From contig JBHJOC010000007.1 of NCBI GenBank assembly GCA_050330095.1, positions 3,850-67,849 of the forward strand: 64,000 bases of DNA. The letters are read 5' to 3'. The DNA is from JBCBWG01 sp036804185. GTDB taxonomy: Bacteria; Pseudomonadota; Alphaproteobacteria; Rhizobiales; Hyphomicrobiaceae. The position numbers and the translations under genes were made by a program. How positions within the stretch are numbered: the first letter of the stretch is position 1; every line of letters begins with the position of its first letter. Under the pieces are notes generated by a model. That model searched no databases. It worked only from the letters and a program-made list of their open reading frames with translations, and had not been told where the DNA came from. Of this stretch, positions 45,172 through 53,392 are shown piece by piece.

Positions 45172-45903
45172 ATGATGCTGACACACTTCAAACTGTGCCC
45201 GTTCTCCCGGACCGTCCGGTTGCTGCTCGGCGAGTTCGCGCTGGAACCGGAGTTGCGAGACGTCATGCCCTGGTCGCCAGGTTCTGAAGTTCTCGCCAAG
45301 AATCCAGCCGGTACGCTGCCCATTCTCGACACAGCGAACGGAATGACGCTCTGCGGCTCTTATCCCGTGGCGGAATTCATCGCAGAGATCCAGTCGACCG
45401 GCCGTGATGTGGCGGTCGCCCTCGGCGCAAGGGGCGGCACGCCGACGGCGACCATTAGCCCTGACTTGTTCCCTGATATGCTGGAAGACCGCGCAGAGGT
45501 GCGCCGGCTCGTCGACTGGTTCAACCTTAAGTGCGACCGAGAAGTGACGCAGGAGTTTCTCTATGAGAAGGTCCGCTCAGTCCTCCAGCCCGCGGCCAAC
45601 AGTACACCAAACGTCCAGATGCTGAGAGCCGCGCGCGCGAACCTCAACTATCATCTCGACTATCTGGCTTTTCTCGCAGCAAACAGGAATTGGCTTGGTG
45701 GCGAACGCATTTCACTCGCCGATTTCGTTGCAGCAGCTCATCTGTCGGTCGTTGATTTTCTCGGCGAAGTGGATTGGGACCGCCATCAGCCGGCGAAAGA
45801 GTGGTATCAAAAAATCAAGTGTCGCCCCAGTTTCAGACCGCTGCTCCAGGATCTCGTCCCAGGCCTCAGGCCGCCAGCGCATTATGGCGCGCTGGACTTC
45901 TGA
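45172..45903 (+). CDS. fzlA: FzlA-like GST-fold protein (FtsZ-interacting)
   Basis: A GST-fold protein of 243 residues. The N-terminal half has LTHFKLCPFSRTVRLLLGEF and PAGTLPILDTANG, without the usual catalytic glutathione site. The C-terminal domain holds RISLADFVAAAHLSVVDFLGEVDW and ends RPPAHYGALDF. That ending and the ISLADF block match my memory of Caulobacter FzlA, which binds FtsZ, curves its filaments and is needed for constriction. Assignment as FzlA rests on recall of sequence and on the uppP neighbour. Start: ATG 45172, with another ATG one codon later. Confidence 0.85.
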   Translation: MMLTHFKLCPFSRTVRLLLGEFALEPELRDVMPWSPGSEVLAKNPAGTLPILDTANGMTLCGSYPVAEFIAEIQSTGRDVAVALGARGGTPTATISPDLFPDMLEDRAEVRRLVDWFNLKCDREVTQEFLYEKVRSVLQPAANSTPNVQMLRAARANLNYHLDYLAFLAANRNWLGGERISLADFVAAAHLSVVDFLGEVDWDRHQPAKEWYQKIKCRPSFRPLLQDLVPGLRPPAHYGALDF

Positions 45904-45967
45904 GCCGTCGACGAGAGATACGGGAGCGTGCTCGGCTCCCGCATCAGATGTCTGACTCGCAAACGCC

Positions 45968-46657
45968 TCACGCTGATGCATGCAGCCGCGGGTTGACGAG
46001 CGTGCGATAGAGCGGGCTCTCGCGCAGGCTGTGGAGGGCCTTCGCAGCAGCCAGAACCGCAAGGTCGACGATAGGCTCCACGACGACGACCATCGCATAA
46101 GAGAGGCCGAACGTCGCAACACCGTCGAGGCTTTGCGCCGTTACGCCCTGGCCATAGAAGACCCAGAACGCAACCCATGCAACGACACCGCCTTGAAAAG
46201 CGAGCGACAACGCGAGCACCTGCCCGTAGCCCAAGTCTTTGTAGGCTGTTTCTTTTGGAATGACGCGGTTTGCCAGTATGGCCATGGCAAACAGCGGTAC
46301 GAGCAACGTCGTCACGTTCGCGGCGTATTGCGGCAGGTCATCTGGCGCGAAAAACAGGCTTTGGATTGCAAGGCCGCCTGCGAGCCCGACAGCGGTCGGC
46401 CCGAGACCGAGCACGAGGAACAGCGTCGTCGCCAGGATGAAGTGTACCTCCGAGACACCGGCCGAGAACGTCGGGAGAAGCTCGAAGAAGACGAAAGTGA
46501 GCGACGTTGCCAGTGCTGCACGCAGGCCGAACGCCATCAGGCCGCCGTGCCGGATCGCGTCGAAGGCCAGTTTGGCGGCAACACCGGCGGCACCTGCTGC
46601 CGTCGCATAGCTGAGGGTTAGTTTTGCAGCGTCAATGACGCCAGGCTCGATATGCAT
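45968..46657 (-). CDS. cbiM: CbiM-type energy-coupling factor permease
   Basis: A membrane protein of 229 residues with about seven helices, of the CbiM/NikM substrate-binding permease family for cobalt or nickel. The protein must start MHIEPG, because in CbiM the free amino end and His2 form the metal site; this sets the ATG at 46657. A mid-protein SEVHFILA histidine also fits. A cobalamin riboswitch lies directly upstream, so cobalt is the likely ion, taken up when B12 is low. No CbiN, CbiQ or CbiO partner gene is adjacent. Confidence 0.85.
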   Translation of the reverse strand: MHIEPGVIDAAKLTLSYATAAGAAGVAAKLAFDAIRHGGLMAFGLRAALATSLTFVFFELLPTFSAGVSEVHFILATTLFLVLGLGPTAVGLAGGLAIQSLFFAPDDLPQYAANVTTLLVPLFAMAILANRVIPKETAYKDLGYGQVLALSLAFQGGVVAWVAFWVFYGQGVTAQSLDGVATFGLSYAMVVVVEPIVDLAVLAAAKALHSLRESPLYRTLVNPRLHASA

Positions 46658-46721
46658 GAAGATGGTCTCCTGGTCCTGCACCCACCGTGCAAAGCCCGCA
46701 AAGGGTGATCCGATGCGAGCG

Positions 46722-46905
46722 GTCGTTGTCGGGCAGGTCTCCTGACTCGTGCGTTATGCCCTGCGCCGCCTTCCCAGTTCCGCTTGAATAAAATCAAGCG
46801 ACACCAGTGGCCTATGGCGTAGGGCACGCACTCACAGTTGCGGGGGCAGTCGCGGATCGGGTCAGGCTTGCTTCGACCCTACCGTGTTCCCTTTTGATCC
46901 TGCGA
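46722..46905 (-). promoter_or_regulatory. Cobalamin (B12) riboswitch
   Basis: On the minus strand, upstream of cbiM, the conserved elements occur in the normal order: CGCAACTGTGAG near 46840, GCCACTGG near 46815, GGGAAGG near 46775, and the B12 box AGTCAGGAGACCTGCC near 46745. Bound cobalamin would stop expression of the cobalt permease. The 3' end lies about 65 bases before the start codon, so control could act at translation or termination. Confidence 0.92.
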
Positions 46906-47250
46906 GCTTGGCTCGCGTGGAACCCGACGTGCGAACGCTAGCACCAGCATCTGTCCACTCCAAGTGACAGGCGCGCGACACCCGACGATTTGCCGATAGG
47001 GTCCGCTGCACGGCGATCGTCTGTGCGGTCAACACCATATGGCTAATCCGGAGACCGCGAACTGCTGTTTGACTTTTGAGCTTCGGGAGCCCATACGGCG
47101 TTCCAGGAGGGGGGCGGCCAGCGAGGACTGCGCCGGCCGCACCTCAACCCAAAAGCCACCCGTCAGCGCGTTGCGCCCACGGGTGCTTTCGTCGTTTGCG
47201 CTTGCCCAAGTGCTGTGCGCGGTCGCAACCCGCGAGTGGACGGAGTGGTG
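46906..47250. other. Intergenic region between the cobalamin riboswitch and ffh
   Basis: About 345 bases between divergent units, expected to hold the promoters of both. A GC-rich stretch rich in G runs is visible at 47105-47140. No 4.5S RNA or other RNA gene was recognised. Confidence 0.4.
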
Positions 47251-48795
47251 ATGTTCGAAACGCTGTCGGATCGTCTGTCGGGCATATTCGATAAGCTGAC
47301 GCGCCGTGGTGCACTCACCGACAGCGATGTGGCTGAGGCCATGCGCGAGGTGCGGCGCGCTCTGCTGGAAGCCGACGTCGCGCTGCCGGTCGTGAGGGAT
47401 TTTGTCGAGGCCGTTCGCGAAAAAGCGGTTGGCCAAGAGGTCGTGCGCTCGGTGACGCCGGGTCAGATGGTCATCAAGATCGTCAACGACGAACTCGTTC
47501 GGATGCTCGGCTCGGACGCCAAGCCGATTGACACCGATGCAGCGCCACCGGTCGCGATCCTGATGGTTGGGTTGCAGGGGTCCGGCAAGACGACGACGAC
47601 GGCCAAGATCGCCAAGCGCTTGACCGACAGAGACAAAAAGAAGGTTCTGATGGCCTCGCTCGATACGCGACGGCCTGCAGCCCAGGAACAGCTTCGCGTT
47701 CTCGGCGAACAGACAGGCGTTGCGACGCTGCCGATCATCGCCGGTCAGACACCCCTTCAAATCGCACGCCGCGCCATGGATGCCGCCAAGCTCGGTGGAT
47801 ACGACGTCGTGATGCTCGATACGGCGGGCCGCGTGACGGTCGACGAGGGCCTGATGGACGAGGCGGCGGACGTCCGCCGGGCCACGAGCCCCCACGAGGT
47901 GCTGCTCGTTGCTGATGCGCTCACCGGACAGGACGCGGTGAATACGGCCCAGGCATTTGACAACCGCGTCGGCATCACCGGGATCGTTTTGACACGCGTC
48001 GATGGTGATGGACGCGGCGGCGCTGCCCTGTCGATGCGTGCGGTGACGGGCAAACCGATAAAGCTCCTCGGCACGGGCGAGAAGTGGGACGCACTCGAAG
48101 ACTTTCACCCGGCCCGCGTCGCCAATCGCATTCTCGGCATGGGCGACATCGTCAGCCTGGTCGAGAAGGCCGCCGAGGCGATGGATGTCGAGAAGGCAGA
48201 GAAAATGGCCGCGAAGCTGCGCAAGGGCAGCTTCGATCTCGATGATTTTGCCGATCAACTCAAGCAGATGGAGCGGATGGGCGGCATGGGCGGGCTGATG
48301 GGCCTGATGCCGGGCATGGGCAAGATGAAGGGCCAACTCGAGGCCGCGGGCTTCGGCGACAAGCAGGTTCGGCGCCAGCACGCGATCATCACGTCGATGA
48401 CCAAAAAGGAACGTGCCAACCCGAAGGTGATCGACGGCAAGCGGCGCAAGCGGATCGCGGCCGGTTCCGGCACGACGGTGGCCGACGTCAACAAGCTCTT
48501 GAAGATGCATCGGCAGATGGCCGACATGATGAAGGAGATGGGACGCAACAAGGGCTTGATGTCGCGCATGATGGGTGGCCTTGGCGGCATGGCCGGTCTC
48601 GGCGGCGGCGCACAGCAGCCGAGCCCTGAAATGATCGAGCAGGCGAAGAGTGCCCTCAAGTCCGGCCAGCTGCCTAAGGGCCTGCCGGGGCTGCCCGGCG
48701 GGGCCGGTCGCGCCCTGCCAGGGCTTGGCGGCGGTGGTCTCCATGGTCTCGGTAGTGGCTTACCCGGCCTGCCGGGCGGCAAGAAGAAGCGCTGA
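47251..48795 (+). CDS. ffh: Signal recognition particle protein Ffh
   Basis: Ffh of 514 residues, the SRP GTPase that with 4.5S RNA targets membrane proteins to FtsY. The N domain starts MFETLSDRLSGIFDKL; the G domain has GLQGSGKTTTTAK, DTRRPAAQEQL, DTAGR and the TRVDGDGRGG loop. The C-terminal M domain is methionine-rich (GMGGLMGLMPGMGK) with the RNA-binding SGTTVADVNKLLK. The last 40 residues form a Gly/Leu/Pro-rich tail (GLPGLPGGAGRALPGLGG) ending GKKKR, longer than in E. coli. GGAG lies before the ATG at 47251. rpsP and rimM follow nearby. Confidence 0.97.
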   Translation: MFETLSDRLSGIFDKLTRRGALTDSDVAEAMREVRRALLEADVALPVVRDFVEAVREKAVGQEVVRSVTPGQMVIKIVNDELVRMLGSDAKPIDTDAAPPVAILMVGLQGSGKTTTTAKIAKRLTDRDKKKVLMASLDTRRPAAQEQLRVLGEQTGVATLPIIAGQTPLQIARRAMDAAKLGGYDVVMLDTAGRVTVDEGLMDEAADVRRATSPHEVLLVADALTGQDAVNTAQAFDNRVGITGIVLTRVDGDGRGGAALSMRAVTGKPIKLLGTGEKWDALEDFHPARVANRILGMGDIVSLVEKAAEAMDVEKAEKMAAKLRKGSFDLDDFADQLKQMERMGGMGGLMGLMPGMGKMKGQLEAAGFGDKQVRRQHAIITSMTKKERANPKVIDGKRRKRIAAGSGTTVADVNKLLKMHRQMADMMKEMGRNKGLMSRMMGGLGGMAGLGGGAQQPSPEMIEQAKSALKSGQLPKGLPGLPGGAGRALPGLGGGGLHGLGSGLPGLPGGKKKR

Positions 48796-48798
48796 GCC

Positions 48799-49314
48799 AT
48801 GGCCCCGGAACTCGAAACAGAACGCCTTCGGTTGAGGGCTTGGAACATGGCGGATTTCGAGCCGTTCGCCGAGTTTCTCGCCGACGCCGAATTTGCGCGC
48901 TACCGGACCGGAAGCCCTGTCGACCGGCTTGGAGCGTGGTATTTCATGTGCGCGCAGGTCGGCCAGTGGCACTTGCGGGGCTATGGCATCTTTGCAGCTT
49001 GCGACCGCACGACGAATGCGCCGGTTGGTTATACGGGGCTCTTTCAACCGATTACATTTCATGAGCCGGAGCTGTCTTGGAGCCTGTTTCGCGAGCACCA
49101 GGGCAAAGGCTATGCAACCGAGATGGCACGTGCCGTGATTGCGTGGGCTGCGACCGCACTCCGGCTTCCGCCACTGATGAGCCTTGTCCACCCCGGCAAT
49201 GCGCCATCCATCAAAGTCGCGGAGCGGCTCGGGGCAATCCGTGAGGCCGAGGCGACTTACGAAGGCCAGCCGCGGATCGTGTTCAGACATCGCATGCCGC
49301 AGTTCGCGGCGTAA
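48799..49314 (+). CDS. GNAT family N-acetyltransferase (RimJ/RimL type)
   Basis: A 171-residue acetyltransferase. It starts LETERLRLRAWNMADFEPF, the common RimJ/RimL-type opening, and has the acetyl-CoA loop FREHQGKGYATEMARA with the Q/R-x-x-G-x-G/A pattern. The substrate may be a protein N-terminus, an amino sugar or a small molecule; nothing decides this. It starts four bases after the ffh stop, so translation is probably coupled, and sits inside the ffh-rpsP interval. Confidence 0.9.
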   Translation: MAPELETERLRLRAWNMADFEPFAEFLADAEFARYRTGSPVDRLGAWYFMCAQVGQWHLRGYGIFAACDRTTNAPVGYTGLFQPITFHEPELSWSLFREHQGKGYATEMARAVIAWAATALRLPPLMSLVHPGNAPSIKVAERLGAIREAEATYEGQPRIVFRHRMPQFAA

Positions 49315-49404
49315 GGCGCATTCTCAATTACCCACCCGGCTCAAACCCCCGGCTCAAACCAACAACTGCAACCCGAGACGACATTCAGATCACAGGAGTT
49401 GACT

Positions 49405-49785
49405 ATGGCTGAAACCCGCATCCGGCTCGCACGCGGCGGCTCCAAGAAGCGCCCCTACTACTACATCGTGGTGGCCACTTCGACGGCGCCGCGCGACGGT
49501 CGCTACATCGAGCAGGTCGGAACCTACAACCCGATGGTGCCGAAGGACCACCCAGAGCGCATGCGCCTCAACGAGGACCGCTGCAAGTATTGGCTCGGTG
49601 TTGGCGCCCAGCCGACCGATCGGGTTGCACGCTTTCTCGATGCAGCAGGCCTGATGAAGCGTGCGCCGAAAAACAACCCGCAGAAAGCACAACCTGGCAA
49701 GAAGGCGCTGGAGCGGCTCAAGGAGGCCGAGGAGCGTGCCGCAGCCGCAAAGGCTGCAGCCGAGGAAGCGGCAGCCGGTGAGTGA
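49405..49785 (+). CDS. rpsP: 30S ribosomal protein S16
   Basis: S16 of 126 residues. The N-terminal core is normal: RIRLARGGSKKRPYYYIVVA, RDGRYIEQVGTYNP and RCKYWLGVGAQPTD. The C-terminal 45 residues form a charged Lys/Ala/Glu tail (KKALERLKEAEERAAAAKA), a lengthening common in alphaproteobacteria. AGGAG lies six bases before the ATG at 49405. rimM follows after about 220 bases; a pair of hairpins lies between. Confidence 0.97.
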   Translation: MAETRIRLARGGSKKRPYYYIVVATSTAPRDGRYIEQVGTYNPMVPKDHPERMRLNEDRCKYWLGVGAQPTDRVARFLDAAGLMKRAPKNNPQKAQPGKKALERLKEAEERAAAAKAAAEEAAAGE

Positions 49786-49821
49786 TCTTCATTGCGTGCT
49801 GGGCAGGCTGTCTTTGTCCCT

Positions 49822-49894
49822 CGTGTTCCGGCTCCGAAACTTGGTTCCCGCTGCAGCATGCACGCGACCAAGTGCCGGAGTCATAAGGAACACG
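49822..49894 (+). promoter_or_regulatory. Long imperfect hairpin between rpsP and rimM
   Basis: Three stem segments pair in order: CGTGTTCC (49822-49829) with GGAACACG; GGCTCCG with CGGAGTC (one G-U pair); and ACTTGGT (49839-49845) with ACCAAGT (49867-49873). Small bulges separate them and the loop is 21 bases. No T-run follows, so a simple terminator is unlikely. Its inner arms are identical to those of the next hairpin. Confidence 0.55.
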
Positions 49895-49930
49895 TGTAAC
49901 TCTATGGCCCTCGCGTTGCCTTGGTATCTC

Positions 49931-49971
49931 ACACTTGGTTCGGGACCGTGCGGCGACCCGTCACCAAGTGT
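49931..49971 (+). promoter_or_regulatory. Second hairpin between rpsP and rimM, sharing arms with the first
   Basis: ACACTTGGT (49931-49939) pairs perfectly with ACCAAGTGT (49963-49971), with an inner CGGG/CCCG stem. The structure ends about 40 bases before the rimM GTG. Since ACTTGGT and ACCAAGT occur in both hairpins, alternative pairing is possible. Confidence 0.55.
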
Positions 49972-50009
49972 CAGATGCGCGGCACGAGCAGCCCCTTGGA
50001 GCTAAGCCC

Positions 50010-50534
50010 GTGGCGGTTGAGCGCGTTCTGCTCGGGCGCATCACCAAGCCGCATGGCGTTCGCGGCGAGGTGCTGGTGCTCTCCTTTTGCGCCGAGCCTG
50101 AGCACATCGCGTCCTACGGTCCCCTGACCGACAATACCGGCACACGCACGTTCGAACTCGTCGTGCGCGGCTCGACGGCGAAAGGCTTGATCGCCCGCAT
50201 CGCCGGTGTGGACGATCGCAATGCGGCCGAAATGCTCCGGGGCGTGGAACTCTATCTGGAGCGCACCAGCCTTCCCGCGCCCGAGCCCGATGAGGTTTAT
50301 TTGGCAGACTTGGTTGGCATGGCAGTCGTCAACACTGACGGTGCCGAACTCGGCACCGTTGTGGCTGTGGCAAACTTCGGCGGTGGCGACCTGATCGAGG
50401 TGCTGAGCCCCGGGAAGCAGCACCGAACCGAGTTTCTGCCGCTCGCACGTCCCTTCCTGGTCGAGATCGACGAAAGCGCCCGCATCGTGAGGCTCGAGAT
50501 CGCAAGCGCCGACGACGCAGAAACCCCGGACTGA
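50010..50534 (+). CDS. rimM: Ribosome maturation factor RimM
   Basis: RimM of 174 residues, a 30S assembly factor that binds S19 and helps 16S rRNA 3' domain folding. The N-terminal barrel starts LLGRITKPHGVRGEVLVLSF; the C-terminal PRC-barrel holds VYLADLVGMAVVNTDGAELG and EFLPLARPFLVEID. I chose the GTG at 50010 because GGAG lies eight bases upstream and the protein then begins as usual; an in-frame ATG at 49935 would run through the hairpin region. trmD and rplS, the usual next genes, are not found here. Confidence 0.94.
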   Translation: MAVERVLLGRITKPHGVRGEVLVLSFCAEPEHIASYGPLTDNTGTRTFELVVRGSTAKGLIARIAGVDDRNAAEMLRGVELYLERTSLPAPEPDEVYLADLVGMAVVNTDGAELGTVVAVANFGGGDLIEVLSPGKQHRTEFLPLARPFLVEIDESARIVRLEIASADDAETPD

Positions 50535-50629
50535 AAGGTCGGGCACGCGTCAGATTTTCAGGTGACGTGCGGGGCGACGTGGTGAGCGGTGTCGCAGATC
50601 GGCCCAAGCCGTAGGCCGATCCGCCCAGT

Positions 50630-51640
50630 TCAGCCTTCGTCGGGTTCGGCTGGAGGCTGGGCACCGGACTTGGTGCGTGCGGTTGCCGATGGCGAGACGC
50701 GCTGCGGGCGCCGACGGCAGTCCCACACCTTGATCTCGCGACGGACGCTCGGGGGTGAGGCCTGGAACAGTTGCGCAGGCAAACTCGCTACGTCAGGAGC
50801 GCCAAGAAAAGTCTTCCAAGCATTCATGTTAAAGCCATGCTCAAGCAAGCTCGCGGCGCGCTCCTGCCGATCCTGAGGGTTCGGTTCTCCAAGAACGATG
50901 GCTGCGAGGTGAAGCCCTTCGCGCTCGGCACTCGCGACGACGTTGAAGCCTGAATCACAAATGAAGCCTGTCTTGAGGCCGGTGGCACCGGAGAACGTCC
51001 GCAGCAGCGAATTGTGAGAGCGCATACGGACCTTACCGAGCCGCATCTCGGGCAGCGCCCAGTAGTGGGCATGCTCCGGGAAGTCTTGCAGAACGGCGCG
51101 GGCCAACTTTGCAAGGTCGCGCGCGGTTGTCACTTGCTCGGCGGCCGGCAACCCGTTCGGATTGACGAAATTCGTCGATGACATTCCGAGGCGTCGCGCC
51201 GTTTGGTTCATGCGCGCGACGAACGCTTCGACGGTGCCGTCGACAGCTTCGGCAATCATGACGGAGGCATCGTTGGCCGACTTGATGATCACGCTTTTCA
51301 GCGCCAGGTCCACTGAGATCGTCGCGCCCACCGGCAGCCCGATTTTGCTCGGCTGCTCAAGTGCCGCTCGTTCGGACGTCGGGATCTGCTGCTCGAGCGT
51401 CAGCCGGCCGTCTCGCAGAGCCTCGAACGTGAGATAGGCGGTCATGATCTTTGTCAGCGAGGCGGGATACCAGGGTTGGTCGGCGTTCTGGGCGTAGAGG
51501 ACGCGCCCGCTGCCAACGTCGAGCAGCAGCGTTGGCCCGGCCTGAGCTGGTAGCGCCGCGAGAAGGGTCGCACACGCGCCGGCAAGCGCACTTTTGATCG
51601 GGCCGAGTGAGCCCCAGCGTGGGAAGGCGGAGTGCGGCAT
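50630..51640 (-). CDS. D-alanyl-D-alanine carboxypeptidase (peptidase S11)
   Basis: A 336-residue penicillin-binding protein that trims the fifth D-alanine from peptidoglycan stems. The signal peptide is IKSALAGACATLLAALPAQA. Active-site motifs are SLTK (61-64), SAND (121-124) and KTG (223-225). The C-terminal part after residue about 275 is shorter than in DacA and ends with a Pro/Ala/Lys/Arg-rich tail, so the usual membrane-attached helix is not clear. It is convergent with rimM. Confidence 0.93.
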   Translation of the reverse strand: MPHSAFPRWGSLGPIKSALAGACATLLAALPAQAGPTLLLDVGSGRVLYAQNADQPWYPASLTKIMTAYLTFEALRDGRLTLEQQIPTSERAALEQPSKIGLPVGATISVDLALKSVIIKSANDASVMIAEAVDGTVEAFVARMNQTARRLGMSSTNFVNPNGLPAAEQVTTARDLAKLARAVLQDFPEHAHYWALPEMRLGKVRMRSHNSLLRTFSGATGLKTGFICDSGFNVVASAEREGLHLAAIVLGEPNPQDRQERAASLLEHGFNMNAWKTFLGAPDVASLPAQLFQASPPSVRREIKVWDCRRRPQRVSPSATARTKSGAQPPAEPDEG

Positions 51641-51796
51641 CGAACAGGGTCCAGCAGCTTGGAACGGCGGATTTACTGCGGGGGCCTATCACATTTGCGC
51701 GCGCGCCGGCAAACCGAGCCCGATCACTTGTATCGGGCCAGTGTCTCTGACGCACACCGGTCTCGGCATGGCCACCGGCTTCGCAAGTTGTTGGCG

Positions 51797-51883
51797 TGGT
51801 GCCCCAGGCCCGACTCGAACGGGCACTCCATCGCTGGAAACGGATTTTGAGTCCGTCGCGTCTACCGATTCCGCCACTGGGGC
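51797..51883 (-). tRNA. tRNA-Leu(CAA)
   Basis: On the minus strand the sequence starts GCCCCAGTGG (acceptor and D-arm start), has an anticodon stem ACGGA/TCCGT around the loop CTCAAAA, giving anticodon CAA, then a long variable arm, the T-arm with GTTCGAGTC, and an acceptor end GGGGC with encoded ACCA. The long variable arm and GC-rich acceptor agree with leucine. No integrase is adjacent. Confidence 0.96.
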
Positions 51884-52032
51884 CGCCGGGTTGCCGGCGC
51901 TCCGCTCAACCCGTGAAGGTCGCAAGCGATACTGGCAGCACCACATGCAGTCAACCAACGTTGCGCAATGGCGCGTGGCTCAGGATGTTGACGACGGCAC
52001 ATTCGCGATGTGGCTCAAGTCGGCTGCCACAT

Positions 52033-53169
52033 TCACGTCGACACCTGAGCCGAGGGTTGTTCCGCAGACAGGTCGCGGCCGCGCCCCCATTGCAGTCCCT
52101 TGGTGGCAATCGCATGAGCGCTTGCGCCACCGGCGACGATCGCCGCGAGCGCGATGAACGAACCGATCGACAGCGTGCTGATCCCGGACACGCCCTGGCC
52201 GAACGAGCAGCCGAGTGCGACCACGCCGCCAAATCCCATCAGCACGCCGCCGGCAAGGTAGCGCAGCATAGCCCGCTCGCTGTCGAAGCCGCGCAGGGCC
52301 AGCCGGCCGCCGACCAGCGCTGACAAGAATGATCCGGCAAGGATGCCGGCCAGCACCACGGTCCCAAACTTTAAGGTGTCGCCGGTCGAGATCATCAGAT
52401 AGCGCACGCTTTCGCCAAGCGGTGCAGCAAACACGAGCGCGCGGACCGGCGTTGGCGAGAAGTCGTCATGACCGACGATGCCGGTTGCAACCCATGCCGC
52501 GACGACCAGCCCGCCAACTCCCGCTCCGACAAGGGCCGGCCACGGTCCCGCCCGTCGCGCAAGGGGGGCGACGACCAATAGGACGCCTGCGACCACAAGA
52601 GCTGCCGCGAGCAGCGCCGTTATGCCAAGCGCGCCATCGACGGTTGCAACCTGGAATGACGGCCCGAGACCTTCGACGAAGAGACGGGGCCCGGTGAGAA
52701 CGCCACTGATCGTGGCATGCGCCGTGATACCGGCCACGAGCAACGTCACCATCGCCCGCAAGTTGCCCGTCGCTGAAAGCACGACGAGCCTGCTCAGGCA
52801 GCCGCCCGACAGCATCATCCCAATGCCGAACGCGACGCCGCCGAACACGACCGCGGCGACGTTGAGCGCACTCGAATGCTGGATCGACGTCGAAAGGTCG
52901 AGGCTGCCGGCGGCGACGAGGGCCTGCGTGCCGGCCAGTGCAACGGCAATTGCGACGAGGAATTGAACCATCTGGATGGGCGCGCGTGCTGTGCGCGTCG
53001 GCTCGGCTCGGTAATCCACGCCTTCAATGATGGCACTGCGCAGGCAGAACCGACTGGCCTCGGCAATGATACCGAACATGATGCCGATCACTGCGGCCGA
53101 GGTGAGAACCAGGGTTTCGGTTCCGTGTGCATCACGCAGGGTTTCGACCACTTCTGCGAGCCAGACCAT
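52033..53169 (-). CDS. YeeE/YedE family sulfur-compound permease
   Basis: A 378-residue membrane protein with about ten helices and an internal repeat. The family cysteine motifs are visible: SRFCLRSA near the start, SGGCLSRLV near residue 123, and LGCSFGQGVSG near residue 330. YeeE/YedE proteins import thiosulfate or related sulfur species, with the cysteines passing the substrate along. No SirA/TusA-like partner gene lies beside it. A strong 19-base palindrome lies about 100 bases upstream of the ATG at 53169. Confidence 0.9.
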   Translation of the reverse strand: MVWLAEVVETLRDAHGTETLVLTSAAVIGIMFGIIAEASRFCLRSAIIEGVDYRAEPTRTARAPIQMVQFLVAIAVALAGTQALVAAGSLDLSTSIQHSSALNVAAVVFGGVAFGIGMMLSGGCLSRLVVLSATGNLRAMVTLLVAGITAHATISGVLTGPRLFVEGLGPSFQVATVDGALGITALLAAALVVAGVLLVVAPLARRAGPWPALVGAGVGGLVVAAWVATGIVGHDDFSPTPVRALVFAAPLGESVRYLMISTGDTLKFGTVVLAGILAGSFLSALVGGRLALRGFDSERAMLRYLAGGVLMGFGGVVALGCSFGQGVSGISTLSIGSFIALAAIVAGGASAHAIATKGLQWGRGRDLSAEQPSAQVST

Positions 53170-53268
53170 CTTTCGTGTTCCCCGATCGCCGACCTTCCGA
53201 GTTGGAACGCGACAATAGGGTCAGGTCCGGCGTCGAGCGAGGTCTGGCCCTGCCGCGTTCTCGCAGAG

Positions 53269-53287
53269 TTTGGAATGTCATTCCAAA
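53269..53287. promoter_or_regulatory. Perfect palindrome, probable operator upstream of the YeeE/YedE gene
   Basis: TTTGGAATGTCATTCCAAA: eight-base perfect arms with a three-base spacer. It lies about 100 bases before the YeeE/YedE start and past the stop of the enolase-superfamily gene. The TGGAAT-N3-ATTCCA form resembles IclR- or GntR-type sites; the regulator is unknown. Confidence 0.5.
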
Positions 53288-53392
53288 TATGCTAGGTGAT
53301 GGGGACGAACATGCCCCATTCGGGCCGGGCGCGGCCTGGGCTTGAGATGCGGTTCGCGTCAATGCAGACCTGGGTGAGGACGTTTCCGGCTC

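Noticed and set aside
47029..48744. Long minus-strand frame opposite ffh
   Set aside because: Histidine- and arginine-rich translation typical of an antisense shadow.
51797..53169. Genomic island inserted at tRNA-Leu
   Set aside because: No integrase, no duplicated tRNA end and no unusual base composition were seen beside it.
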